Source of the DNA: Comamonadaceae bacterium
Lineage (GTDB): Bacteria > Pseudomonadota > Gammaproteobacteria > Burkholderiales > Burkholderiaceae_C
Direction: 5' to 3'
Assembly (NCBI GenBank): GCA_947452785.1
Contig: CANGDZ010000011.1
Span: 1 to 64,000, forward strand
DNA: 64,000 nt
A program made the translations under genes and the position numbers. The first letter of the stretch is position 1. Every line of letters starts with the position of its first letter. This document shows, piece by piece, positions 27,243 through 36,446 of this stretch. The notes below the pieces were generated by a model. The model ran no database searches, had not been told where the DNA came from, and was given only the letters and a program-made list of their open reading frames with translations.

Positions 27243-27590
27243 TCAGCGGGGATTCTCGAAGAAGACGATGTTCGAATAATCGCTGAACTCGAAGTAAACC
27301 TTCTTTTCTGTCGCGTCCACTTGCATGTTCAGGTTTTCATCCAACACGCCGTAACCGTAGCGGTAATTGCGCGGCTTGCCATCCTCGGTACCCAAGGCGG
27401 TACTGAGTTTGTCGACTTTCAGGAAACGGCGCACCACTTTGTCGCCCGCATAGACTTCCAAGACACCGTTGGTGCCGGTCCAGTTCTGAATGTCGCGGCT
27501 GATTTTGTTTTGTTGCTCTTGGGTACAGCCCGCCAGCAAGAAGGCCGGCAGCGCCAAAGCGGCGGCGGTGAATTTCCAGAATGTTTTCAT
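27243..27590 (-). CDS. Conserved small lipoprotein of unknown function
   Basis: A 115-residue protein with a lipoprotein signal: MKTFWKFTAAALALPAFLLAGC, written here as MKTFWKFTAAALAL then LLAGC, with the lipidated cysteine near residue 22. The mature part begins TQEQQNKISRDIQNWTG. It contains LEVYAGDKVVRRFLKVDKLS and ends in a beta-rich stretch YFEFSDYSNIVFFENPR. I do not recognise a named domain. GGAG lies six bases before the ATG at 27590; the frame stays open upstream but without a signal. It follows rlmB after 31 bases on the same strand. It is probably anchored in the outer membrane or inner membrane; the sorting residue after Cys is Thr. Confidence 0.8.
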   Translation of the reverse strand: MKTFWKFTAAALALPAFLLAGCTQEQQNKISRDIQNWTGTNGVLEVYAGDKVVRRFLKVDKLSTALGTEDGKPRNYRYGYGVLDENLNMQVDATEKKVYFEFSDYSNIVFFENPR

Positions 27591-27621
27591 TTTGAGCTCC
27601 CTTATTTGGATCAGATCTTGA

Positions 27622-28359
27622 TCACAAGATGCGCTGGCGCAGCGCTTCGTACAAACACACCCCACTGGCCACCGAGACGTTCAGGCTCTCGACCGCGCCA
27701 TGCATGGGGATACTCACCAACTCATCGCAGTTTTTACGCGTCAGCTGGCGCATGCCCGCCCCTTCGGCACCCAACACGATGGCGGTCGGGCCCTTCAAGT
27801 CCACTTGGTACAGGGTTTTGGGGGCGTCGTCGCTGGTTCCGGTGATCCAAATGCTGCGCTCTTTGAGCTCACCCAAGGTGCGAGCCAAATTGGTCACCAT
27901 GAAATACGGCATGGTTTCGGCAGCGCCACTGGCCACTTTGGCCACGGTGGCGTTGATGCCGGCGGCATGGTCTTTGGGCGCAATCACGGCATGCGCACCC
28001 GCACCATCGGCTACGCGCAAGCAAGCGCCCAGGTTATGGGGATCGGTAATGCCGTCGAGCACCAGCAGCAAAGGCGGTCCGACGACCGCGTCCAGCAAAT
28101 CGTCCAGCGAGTGGATTTGCGCCACGGGTTCAACCCTGGCCGCCACGCCTTGGTGGCCATGACTGCCGCACAGCTTGGCCAAGCGCAGGTTGTCAGCCTC
28201 AATCAGACGGGCGCCGGCTTCGTTGGCGCGCTCCAAAAACTGGCGCATGCGCGCGTCGCGCCGTGTCGCTTCGTAGTAAATCTCAATGATGGATTGCGGC
28301 GCGGTCTTTAAACGCACGCCCACGGCATGAAAGCCGAATAAAACTTTGGGTGATGACAT
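27622..28359 (-). CDS. rlmB: 23S rRNA (guanosine-2'-O)-methyltransferase RlmB (SpoU family)
   Basis: A 245-residue SPOUT methyltransferase that methylates the 2'-OH of G2251 in 23S rRNA. The N-terminal substrate-binding domain is at about 1-80 ([18 protein letters not shown]). The SpoU domain shows [44 protein letters not shown] (seen in two pieces) and the knot motifs [16 protein letters not shown] and [17 protein letters not shown]. The start ATG at 28359 is preferred because it matches the family N-terminus [13 protein letters not shown]. It lies seven bases after ybbA, on the same strand. The small lipoprotein gene follows. Confidence 0.96.
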   Translation of the reverse strand: MSSPKVLFGFHAVGVRLKTAPQSIIEIYYEATRRDARMRQFLERANEAGARLIEADNLRLAKLCGSHGHQGVAARVEPVAQIHSLDDLLDAVVGPPLLLVLDGITDPHNLGACLRVADGAGAHAVIAPKDHAAGINATVAKVASGAAETMPYFMVTNLARTLGELKERSIWITGTSDDAPKTLYQVDLKGPTAIVLGAEGAGMRQLTRKNCDELVSIPMHGAVESLNVSVASGVCLYEALRQRIL

Positions 28360-28366
28360 ACCCTGA

Positions 28367-29080
28367 TTATCGGTCCTGCGGAGTACTGAACTGCACAACT
28401 GCTTCCGCGGGATTGATCTGCCGCCCGGCTTCGATCAGCAAACGCCGCTGGCAGCGGGCCGCCACGCGCTCATCGTGGGTGACCAACACCAAGGTGGTGC
28501 CCAGCTCCTGGTTCAGCTCGAACATCAGATTCAAGATGGTGTCACCTGTGGCGTGGTCCAGGCTGCCGGTGGGTTCGTCGGCCAGCAAAATTTGCGGTTG
28601 CATCACAAAAGCACGCGCCAACGCCACGCGCTGCTGCTCGCCGCCGCTCAGCACCTTGGGGTAATGTTTGAGCCGCTCGGCCAGGCCCACACGCGCAAGC
28701 ATGGCCTTGGCGGTGGCCACAATGCTGCTGCTCCCTGCCAGTTCCAGAGGCAGCATCACATTTTCCAGGGCCGTTAAATTGGCCATCAGCTGAAAGCTTT
28801 GGAACACAAAACCCATGTGCTGCGCCCGTACCTGGGCCCGCTCGTCTTCACTCAAGCTGAACAAATCCTGTCCCGCCACATGCACCGAGCCTTGGCTGGG
28901 CGTATCCAGCCCGGCCATCAGGGACAGCAAGGTGCTTTTACCCGAGCCCGAGGCGCCGACGATAGCCAATGTTTCCCCGGCTGACAGGGAGAAATCAATA
29001 TCACGCAAAATGGTCAAGGTACCGCTCGAATCGGTGACCGACTTGAACACATGGGCGACAGAAATAAGGGGATCCAGCAT
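28367..29080 (-). CDS. ybbA: ABC transporter ATPase, YbbA/LolD type
   Basis: A 237-residue ATPase of the MacB/LolD group. Walker A is [16 protein letters not shown], the signature is [14 protein letters not shown], Walker B is [12 protein letters not shown] and the H-loop is LVLVTHDE. In many bacteria YbbA sits next to tesA and works with the permease YbbP; no permease gene is found here, so the partner must lie elsewhere. The start ATG at 29080-29078 has AAAGG seven bases upstream. It overlaps the tesA start on the other strand within GCATGC, so the 5' ends share bases. Its product starts [15 protein letters not shown]. Confidence 0.9.
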   Translation of the reverse strand: MLDPLISVAHVFKSVTDSSGTLTILRDIDFSLSAGETLAIVGASGSGKSTLLSLMAGLDTPSQGSVHVAGQDLFSLSEDERAQVRAQHMGFVFQSFQLMANLTALENVMLPLELAGSSSIVATAKAMLARVGLAERLKHYPKVLSGGEQQRVALARAFVMQPQILLADEPTGSLDHATGDTILNLMFELNQELGTTLVLVTHDERVAARCQRRLLIEAGRQINPAEAVVQFSTPQDR

Positions 29081-29729
29081 GCACAAACCTTTTTGGAAGC
29101 GTCGACACTTTACCGCGATGGCGCTTTCCGTTGGGCTGACAGGCTATTGCGCGCAAGCCCTGGCCAAACAGGCCCCTGTCGTGCTGGTGGTGGGCGACTC
29201 GATCAGCGCCGAGTATGGTTTGCAACGCGGTCAGGGCTGGGTGGCATTACTCAGCGCGCAGTTGGCGTCTCAACAAAGCCAGGTTCAGGTGATCAATGCC
29301 AGCCTGAGCGGTGAAACCACGGCAGGTGGAAGATCGCGCTTGCCTGCGCTGCTGGCGCAACACCACCCTCAGGTGGTGATCATAGAACTGGGCGGTAACG
29401 ACGCCTTGCGCGGCCTGGCATTGGCGCAGACTCAAGATAATTTACTGACCATGACGAAAGCCGCCAAAGGCTCAGGCGCCAAGGTGCTGTTGCTGGGCAT
29501 GCAAATGCCGCCCAACTATGGCGCAGATTACGCGCAGCAATTTGCGGCTGTTTACGCCCAAGCCGCAAGCAAAGGGCAGGCACGGCTGTTGCCTTTTTTT
29601 CTCAAAGGCGTTGGCGACGATGCCGATCCGCTCAAATGGTTCCAAGCCGATCGCATTCACCCGAATGCCGCCGCGCAGCCCCAGTTACTCAAAAATGTAT
29701 GGCCTGAGCTGAAACCCCTTCTGCCGTAA
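29079..29729 (+). CDS. tesA: TesA: multifunctional acyl-CoA thioesterase I / lysophospholipase (GDSL)
   Basis: A 216-residue periplasmic SGNH/GDSL hydrolase. Block I is VVGDSISAEYGL, block III the ELGGNDALRGL motif and block V the DRIHPNAAAQ motif, giving Ser, Asn and the Asp/His pair. The signal peptide starts [19 protein letters not shown] and contains an RRHF pair, which could suggest Tat rather than Sec export, but the hydrophobic core and the ALA cleavage site also fit Sec. AAGGGG lies seven bases before the ATG and is inside ybbA. An in-frame ATG at 29118 is a possible shorter start. The usual ybbA/tesA divergent pair is conserved in other bacteria. Confidence 0.93.
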   Translation: MHKPFWKRRHFTAMALSVGLTGYCAQALAKQAPVVLVVGDSISAEYGLQRGQGWVALLSAQLASQQSQVQVINASLSGETTAGGRSRLPALLAQHHPQVVIIELGGNDALRGLALAQTQDNLLTMTKAAKGSGAKVLLLGMQMPPNYGADYAQQFAAVYAQAASKGQARLLPFFLKGVGDDADPLKWFQADRIHPNAAAQPQLLKNVWPELKPLLP

Positions 29730-29731
29730 AA

Positions 29732-29751
29732 AAACCGGCCTAAGCCGGTTT
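29732..29751 (-). terminator. Rho-independent terminator of the metC-DUF2189 operon
   Basis: A perfect 8-bp stem, AAACCGGC / GCCGGTTT, with a CTAA loop. On the minus strand seven Ts follow, so it fits the minus-strand operon ending at 29805. On the plus strand it lies directly after the tesA stop and may stop that transcript too, but with a weak T-run. Confidence 0.85.
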
Positions 29752-29804
29752 CTGAGGTGGACGCAAGGCAGGTGCAAAGGATATGCAGCGGCTCTTATTC
29801 TGTC

Positions 29805-30014
29805 TTAAACCGCAGGCGGCTCGCTTGCAGCAGGCGCAACCTGTTCGCCAACTTGCACGTCCGAAGAAGGCGCGCCTTCTTCGCCATCCTGCTCAAGCTC
29901 CTCGCCATTCTCGCCCAGCTTGCGCTCGGACTTGGCTTTGAGCTTGTCTTCTTTTTTACGTTTTTTAGCCAGTTCTTTCTGGCGTTTTTCGTATCCGTAG
30001 TTGGGTGTTGCCAA
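29805..30014 (-). CDS. Small lysine/glutamate-rich protein of unknown function
   Basis: A 69-residue protein rich in Lys and Glu (KRQKELAKKRKKEDKLKAK) followed by an acidic, Ala/Pro-rich tail (GEELEQDGEEGAPS). I recognise no named domain. The N-terminus MATPNYGYEKRQKELAKK recurs as a short conserved protein in Betaproteobacteria, from memory. The start is TTG at 30014, not ATG, with GAGAG seven bases upstream. It lies 13 bases after the DUF2189 gene and is closed by the terminator at 29732-29751, so it is a real operon member. A nucleic-acid- or ribosome-binding role would fit the charge pattern, but this is guesswork. Confidence 0.7.
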   Translation of the reverse strand: MATPNYGYEKRQKELAKKRKKEDKLKAKSERKLGENGEELEQDGEEGAPSSDVQVGEQVAPAASEPPAV

Positions 30015-30027
30015 AATAATTCTCTCT

Positions 30028-30876
30028 TTAGATAGGGCTCGACTGTATCAGCTTGGCTGACCCTTCTGGCCAATGCACACATTCTCGGTAGGCGTGCCAA
30101 CTGGCATGGCCCAGCCAAGGGCCGATCAGCAGCAAGCCCAAAGCGCCTGGCCACAGGGCCAAAGCGATCAACAAACAGATCAAGGAACCCCAAAACAGCA
30201 TCACCAAGGGATTGGCATAAACCACGCCCACGCTGGTGATGGCGGCCGAAATCGCATCGGTGTCCCGGTCCAAAATCATTGGGATCGAGACCACCGCCAA
30301 GGCATAGACCAGCGCAGCAAAAACGCTTCCAATCGTCAAGTAAACCAAAATAAATTCAAAATTTGCGGGATTGAAAATCGCCTCCACCACGCCCGTGGTC
30401 GACGGCATGCCGGTGTTGAAAAACACCGCAAAAACCACCAAAGAAGCCCGACCCCAGAGCAACTCCAGCACCATGAGCACCAAGATCAGCATCGCCATGC
30501 TGCGAATGTGGCTATCCCAGCAAGTCAATGAATCGCTCAACTCACAGGCCTCGCCCTGCTCTTTGCGGCGGCTCACCTCGTACAGCCCCATTGCCATGAA
30601 GGGACCGACCAACAAACAGCCCGAGACCATGGTCAGCATGTACTCGGGGGCACGCCTGAACACATAACCCAAGACCTGCGCCATCAACATGAAGCTGATG
30701 CCGTAAAAGGCAGCGATCCAAGGATGGCTGCGCATGTCCTGGAATCCTTTGCCCAGCCACGTCAGTGGGGCAAACCAAGTGAGGGGGGACATCTCAGGAC
30801 GGGTGCCGCTTTCTTGGGGTGGCTCGTATGGAGCCGCCATCACGGGCAGCGCACTTTCTGATTTTTCTTGTTCCAT
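30028..30876 (-). CDS. DUF2189 family integral membrane protein
   Basis: A 282-residue inner-membrane protein. A Pro/Glu-rich cytoplasmic N-terminus (about 1-30) precedes several hydrophobic segments. Family landmarks are WLGKGFQDMRSHPWIAAFYG near the start and the following LMAQVLGYVF helix, and LLLIGPWLGHASWHAYRE close to the C-terminus. The function of DUF2189 proteins is not known. GGGAG lies before the ATG at 30876. It follows the PLP-lyase gene after 25 bases and precedes the lysine-rich small protein gene after 13, so all three probably share a transcript. Confidence 0.88.
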   Translation of the reverse strand: MEQEKSESALPVMAAPYEPPQESGTRPEMSPLTWFAPLTWLGKGFQDMRSHPWIAAFYGISFMLMAQVLGYVFRRAPEYMLTMVSGCLLVGPFMAMGLYEVSRRKEQGEACELSDSLTCWDSHIRSMAMLILVLMVLELLWGRASLVVFAVFFNTGMPSTTGVVEAIFNPANFEFILVYLTIGSVFAALVYALAVVSIPMILDRDTDAISAAITSVGVVYANPLVMLFWGSLICLLIALALWPGALGLLLIGPWLGHASWHAYRECVHWPEGSAKLIQSSPI

Positions 30877-30901
30877 CGGTCTCCCTCTCTCTTTATTTTT
30901 T

Positions 30902-32128
30902 TCAGTCCGGTAACGCCTCCGTCAGCGCCTGTTGCAGATCCTGCTGCAGGTCTTGGGCGGCCTCCAAACCCATGGAAAACCGCACCAAGGTGCCTGGCAC
31001 CAAATGCGCCGGCCAAGCCTGGCGCATGACACCAATGTCATACGGCACGACCAGCGAGACAGGCCCACCCCAGCTGTAGCCGATTTTGAACAGCTTCAAA
31101 CTGTCACAAAACGCATCCACTTGGGCCGAGGTATAGCGCTCAGATATCATGACACTGAACAGGCCCGCAGCCCATCCGGGTCGACCCTGAGAGGCGCACA
31201 CGGCTTGCCAATGGGCATGGCCAGGCGAGCCAGGCAAGGCAGGATGTAAAACTTGAGCGCACTGCGGTTGCGCGGCGAACCAAGAGGCCAGCGCTCGTGC
31301 CGTATCATCTTGCGCCTTGTAGCGAATGCCAATGCTGGGCAGGGAGCGCAGCACGGTTTCCACATCATTGGCGCCCACACCCAGTCCCAGGCGCATGTGG
31401 CAAAGTTTGATGCGGATATGCAGGACTGGGTCACGGGTCACGATGCTGCCCATCAGCACATCACCGCCGCCGCTGGGGTATTTGGTCAGCGCATGGGCGC
31501 TGATGTCCACGCCCCATTGGCCATCGCCCAACAAATCAAAGGGCTTAAAAGCCAAACCCGCACCCCAGGTGTTGTCCAGCGCGCACAGCACGCGGCGTTC
31601 GCGGCAAATGCGCACCAGGGTCAGCAGGTCTGGAAACTCCATGCTGACCGAGCCCGGCGCTTCCAGCCAAACCAAGCGAGTGCGGGGCGTGATGCACGCG
31701 GCCAGATCGGCCGGGTTCAGGGGGTCGTAAAACTGGTGCGTGATGCCAAAGGCTTTGAGCTCACCTTCGGCCAAGGCTTTGTTGGGGCCGTAGGCGTTGT
31801 CGGGCAAGAGCACTTCATCGCCGGTTTTCAAGGTGGCCAAGGCCACGGTGGACAAGGCGGCCAAACCGCTGGGCACCAAAACACATTGCCCGCCGCCCTC
31901 TAAGGCGCACAGACGCTCTTCGAGTAAGTAAGTGGTGGGCGTGCCGTGCAGGCCGTAGGTGTAACTGGATTTGTCTTTCCACTCCCGATGGCGCATCGCG
32001 GCCACGCTCGGGAAATACACCGTGGATGCTTTAAAGACCCCGGGTTGCGGGGCTTCAAAATCAGCAGGCGGTATGTATGGGTGATGGATCAGGTGAGTGA
32101 CGACGGGGGCAGCAAAATCATTCTTCAT
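30902..32128 (-). CDS. metC: PLP-dependent cystathionine beta-lyase (Cys/Met metabolism family)
   Basis: A 408-residue enzyme of the Cys/Met PLP family. It most likely splits cystathionine to homocysteine, pyruvate and ammonia in methionine synthesis. The PLP lysine is in HALTKYPSGGGDVLMGS, with the upstream ALDNTWGAGLAF aspartate and the phosphate-binding LVPSGLAALSTVALATL. The YTYGLHGTPTTYLLEERL segment carries the conserved tyrosine and arginine region. It matches the proteobacterial MetC subgroup by these blocks, but gamma-lyase activity cannot be excluded. It starts 15 bases after the phosphoribosyltransferase gene and precedes DUF2189. Confidence 0.9.
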   Translation of the reverse strand: MKNDFAAPVVTHLIHHPYIPPADFEAPQPGVFKASTVYFPSVAAMRHREWKDKSSYTYGLHGTPTTYLLEERLCALEGGGQCVLVPSGLAALSTVALATLKTGDEVLLPDNAYGPNKALAEGELKAFGITHQFYDPLNPADLAACITPRTRLVWLEAPGSVSMEFPDLLTLVRICRERRVLCALDNTWGAGLAFKPFDLLGDGQWGVDISAHALTKYPSGGGDVLMGSIVTRDPVLHIRIKLCHMRLGLGVGANDVETVLRSLPSIGIRYKAQDDTARALASWFAAQPQCAQVLHPALPGSPGHAHWQAVCASQGRPGWAAGLFSVMISERYTSAQVDAFCDSLKLFKIGYSWGGPVSLVVPYDIGVMRQAWPAHLVPGTLVRFSMGLEAAQDLQQDLQQALTEALPD

Positions 32129-32143
32129 GCTGCCATCGTAGCG

Positions 32144-32668
32144 TCAGACCTTCCACTTCTCCAGCAATTTTTCGGGCCTAGTGGAATCGTAGCTTTCAAA
32201 GGGCTGGTGAATCCAAGGATTGGTGGGCAAAAAGTCCACCGAGTAGTCTGCTTTAAAGTCCGACACGCCCTTGGTCCAGAGCACTGCAGTACGCAGCTCA
32301 GTAATCGGAGCGTAATTGGTTTTCAGCATATTGACCACGGCCTTCAGAGTATGGCCTGTGTCGGCCAGATCATCCACCAGCAAAACGCGACCAGCGATTT
32401 CGCCCTTCGGGGTGGTGATGAAACGGGCAATGTCCAAATGACCTTGCACAGTGCCTTCATCAGCGCGGTAGGAACTGGTGGACATGATGGCCAAAGGCTT
32501 GTCAAAAATGCGCGACAAGATGTCGCCAGGGCGCATGCCGCCGCGGGCCAGGCACAAAATGGTGTCGAATTTCCAGTCTGACTGGTGAATTTTGATGGCG
32601 AGTTTTTCAACCAGGTTGTGGTATTCGTCATAGCTCACATACAGGTGCTTGCCGTCTTCTGTCAACAT
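32144..32668 (-). CDS. Purine phosphoribosyltransferase (Gpt/Hpt-like)
   Basis: A 174-residue phosphoribosyltransferase. The PRPP-binding loop is VLLVDDLADTGHTLKAVV, the pyrophosphate loop is CLARGGMRPG, and the flexible-loop region STSSYRADEG is also present. It probably salvages a purine base with PRPP; hypoxanthine, guanine or xanthine are candidates. The start ATG at 32668 has GGAGA eight bases upstream and gives the family start MLTEDGKHLYVSYDEYH; the frame is open to 32728 without such a site. It follows purA after 72 bases, in keeping with purine metabolism, and precedes the metC-like gene. Confidence 0.9.
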   Translation of the reverse strand: MLTEDGKHLYVSYDEYHNLVEKLAIKIHQSDWKFDTILCLARGGMRPGDILSRIFDKPLAIMSTSSYRADEGTVQGHLDIARFITTPKGEIAGRVLLVDDLADTGHTLKAVVNMLKTNYAPITELRTAVLWTKGVSDFKADYSVDFLPTNPWIHQPFESYDSTRPEKLLEKWKV

Positions 32669-32740
32669 GGGGTGTTCTCCAAAAAATAGATCTGTGCAGC
32701 CCTTACCGGGCGCACTATCAGGGTTCAAACGAATGGGGGC

Positions 32741-34123
<1,383 letters not shown>

Positions 34124-34132
34124 CTATCTATT

Positions 34133-35293
34133 TCAAAGAGCTTGTACCACCCACTGCCCTGCCGCTTGAACAAGCGTGCGGTCGCAATGGAATTCATCAA
34201 CTTCACTTTCGTGGCCTGGCAAGACGCAGACCACGGTTTCACCTTGCGCGCGCAAACGGGCAATGGCGGCACGCAAATCGCTTGCATCACCCCAAGGCGC
34301 GCGAATGGCCGCCTTGAGCGCCAGGGCCGGCACGGCGCTGACCCACTGTTTCAAATCGAGGCTGAAACCCACGGCAGGCCGTTCCCGGTCAATCTGATGC
34401 CCAAACACATTGCCCACGCCGTCATAGCGGCCGCCGCGCACCATCGCGTCGGAGGCGTTGGCGGCGTAAATGGCAAAGCGCAATCCGCTGTAGTAGGCGT
34501 AACCGCGAGCATCGGCCAAATCAAAACTCACTTTGACTTGCCCGATGTGACTGGCCAACCAGCGCAATTGCGCCAGCGCCTCTTGGATGGCGGGAGTGGC
34601 GGGCAGCACCTGGGCCGCTTGGTCCAGCACCGACGCATCGCCGTACAGATCGACCAAGGCCAGCAGAGCACGTTGAATCACGGGATCAAAGCCCCGTGTC
34701 AGCTGCGCCAATTCACTGCTGTTTTTGGACGCCAAGGCGCTGTGAATTTGCAACCTCACTTCGTCGCTGAGCTGCAGGCCTTCGAGCAGACTGGCGACGA
34801 TGCGGGCATCGGCCAAGTCCACCTGCAGATCCTGAACCTGGGCGATTTGCAGCTGATCCAAGGCCAGCTGCAAAATTTCCAAATCGGCTTCCAGGCCAGC
34901 ATGGCCATAAATCTCGGCGCCCAACTGCAAAGGCTCGCGCGTGGCGTGGGGGCGATCGGGTTGCGTGTGCAGCACAGGGCCGCAGTAGCAAAGACGGGTC
35001 ACACCTGCACGGTTGAGTAAATGGGCGTCGATACGGGCCACTTGCGGCGTGGTGTCGGCACGCAGCCCCATCATGCGTCCTGACAACTGGTCGACCAGTT
35101 TGAAGGTTTGCAAGTCGAGCGCCTGACCCGTGCCCGTGAGCAAGGACTCGAGGTGCTCTAACAACGGAGGCATCACCAACTCGTAGCCATAGCCACGAGC
35201 GGTGTCGAGTAACAAGCGACGGAGTTCTTCAATGTGCCGGGCCTCGGAAGGCAAGACATCGGCGATGTGATCCGGGAGAACCCAGGCAGACAT
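34133..35293 (-). CDS. hisZ: ATP phosphoribosyltransferase regulatory subunit HisZ
   Basis: A 386-residue paralogue of histidyl-tRNA synthetase that lacks aminoacylation and activates the short form of HisG at the first step of histidine synthesis. The class II motif 2-like segment [18 protein letters not shown] and the degenerate motif region [13 protein letters not shown] are seen, with a [13 protein letters not shown]-terminal block. HisG is not next to it; it must be encoded elsewhere. The hisZ-purA pair is a conserved arrangement in Betaproteobacteria. It starts [20 protein letters not shown]. The gap to the DUF2065 gene is 50 bases. Confidence 0.94.
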   Translation of the reverse strand: MSAWVLPDHIADVLPSEARHIEELRRLLLDTARGYGYELVMPPLLEHLESLLTGTGQALDLQTFKLVDQLSGRMMGLRADTTPQVARIDAHLLNRAGVTRLCYCGPVLHTQPDRPHATREPLQLGAEIYGHAGLEADLEILQLALDQLQIAQVQDLQVDLADARIVASLLEGLQLSDEVRLQIHSALASKNSSELAQLTRGFDPVIQRALLALVDLYGDASVLDQAAQVLPATPAIQEALAQLRWLASHIGQVKVSFDLADARGYAYYSGLRFAIYAANASDAMVRGGRYDGVGNVFGHQIDRERPAVGFSLDLKQWVSAVPALALKAAIRAPWGDASDLRAAIARLRAQGETVVCVLPGHESEVDEFHCDRTLVQAAGQWVVQAL

Positions 35294-35343
35294 AGGATAG
35301 GTGGGGCTGTAAAAACCGTGATTTTACCTTTTGAAAAGGCGGT

Positions 35344-35529
35344 TCACGACACCCAGACCAAGAGAATCAAGCCGAGCACGGCACTACACAGCCCGAAAAA
35401 CCGAATTTGCCCATTTTCGAGCTGCAAAAGCTGCTCAAACAACTTGCGCCAACGCTCGGGACTGGCCATAGGTAAAAGGCCCTCAATGATCAACATGAGG
35501 GCCAGTGCGAGAAGGAAATGCTCAAGCAC
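35344..35529 (-). CDS. DUF2065 (YjeT-like) small membrane protein
   Basis: A 61-residue protein with two hydrophobic segments (MLEHFLLALALMLIIEGLL near the N-terminus and LCSAVLGLILLVWV near the end), joined by a short polar loop with the family motif SPERWRKLFEQLLQL. The function is unknown. It is the standard small gene between hflC and hisZ/purA in proteobacteria. Its start lies three bases after the hflC stop, so it is translated with that operon. The length is normal for the family. Confidence 0.93.
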   Translation of the reverse strand: MLEHFLLALALMLIIEGLLPMASPERWRKLFEQLLQLENGQIRFFGLCSAVLGLILLVWVS

Positions 35530-35532
35530 AAA

Positions 35533-36432
35533 TTACTTTTTGACGGTGGCCGCGGGCGTGTTGCCTCTCATGTTTTTGAAGAACTCCGAAGACCCAGGAT
35601 CGAGCACCATCACATCCGACTTTTTCGCAAAAGTGGCTTTGTAGGCGTCTAGGCTGCGGTAGAACTGCGCAAACTGAGGGTCTTTACCAAAGGCTTCAGC
35701 GTAAATGCGGGCCGCCTGTGCGTCGCCTGCGCCTTTGATTTTTTGCGCTTCACGGTAGGCGTTGGCAATGGTCACCTCGCGTTGACGATCTGCATCGGCG
35801 CGAATTTTCTCGCCTTCGGCGCCGCCGGTAGAACGCAGCTCATTAGCCACGCGTTTGCGCTCAGCCTCCATGCGGCGATACACCGATTCGGTGATCGCGT
35901 CCACATAGTCGGCGCGGGTGATGCGCACATCGACCACGTCCACACCCCAAGGCTTGTCACCGCGCACTTTTTCGAGCACTTCGCGTTTGACATCGGCCAT
36001 CAAGGCTTCTCGCTGCAAGGACAGCAATTCTTTCACTGTGCGCTTGTTGATCTCTTCTTGGAAGGCATTGCGCACCACACGGTTCAATTGATTGGCGCCC
36101 GATTTTTCATCCAAGCCGACGTTACGGATGTAGGCCATAGGATCAGTGATGCGCCAACGTACAAACCAGTCGATGACCACCCGCTGCTTCTCCGCCGTCA
36201 GCATGGGTTCGGTGTCCGGGCTGTCCAGGGTCAACAAGCGTTTATCGATATAGGTGACATTTTGCAGCGGCGGCGGCAATTTGATGTTCAAGCCAGGCTC
36301 GGTGATCACTTCTTTGATCTGCCCCAACGCATAGACCACGCCAAACTGGCGCTGATCGACCACAAAAATCATGGAACTGAACAAAGCCAGACCAATCACC
36401 AGCGACGTTATCCAAAAACCAATTCGGTTCAT
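35533..36432 (-). CDS. hflC: HflC, regulator of FtsH protease (SPFH family)
   Basis: A 299-residue inner-membrane protein with one N-terminal membrane segment (RIGFWITSLVIGLALFSSM) and a periplasmic SPFH/band-7 domain. With HflK it encloses FtsH and limits its proteolysis of membrane proteins. Typical blocks are VVDQRQFGVVYALGQIKEV, GLNIKLPPPLQNVTYIDKR and a heptad-rich coiled-coil region with AYREAQKIKGAGDAQAARIY. The start ATG at 36432 lies 14 bases after hflK. The C-terminal FFKNMRGNTPAATVKK tail is ordinary. The DUF2065 gene follows after three bases. Confidence 0.96.
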   Translation of the reverse strand: MNRIGFWITSLVIGLALFSSMIFVVDQRQFGVVYALGQIKEVITEPGLNIKLPPPLQNVTYIDKRLLTLDSPDTEPMLTAEKQRVVIDWFVRWRITDPMAYIRNVGLDEKSGANQLNRVVRNAFQEEINKRTVKELLSLQREALMADVKREVLEKVRGDKPWGVDVVDVRITRADYVDAITESVYRRMEAERKRVANELRSTGGAEGEKIRADADRQREVTIANAYREAQKIKGAGDAQAARIYAEAFGKDPQFAQFYRSLDAYKATFAKKSDVMVLDPGSSEFFKNMRGNTPAATVKK

Positions 36433-36446
36433 CTCAATCTCCCTGC

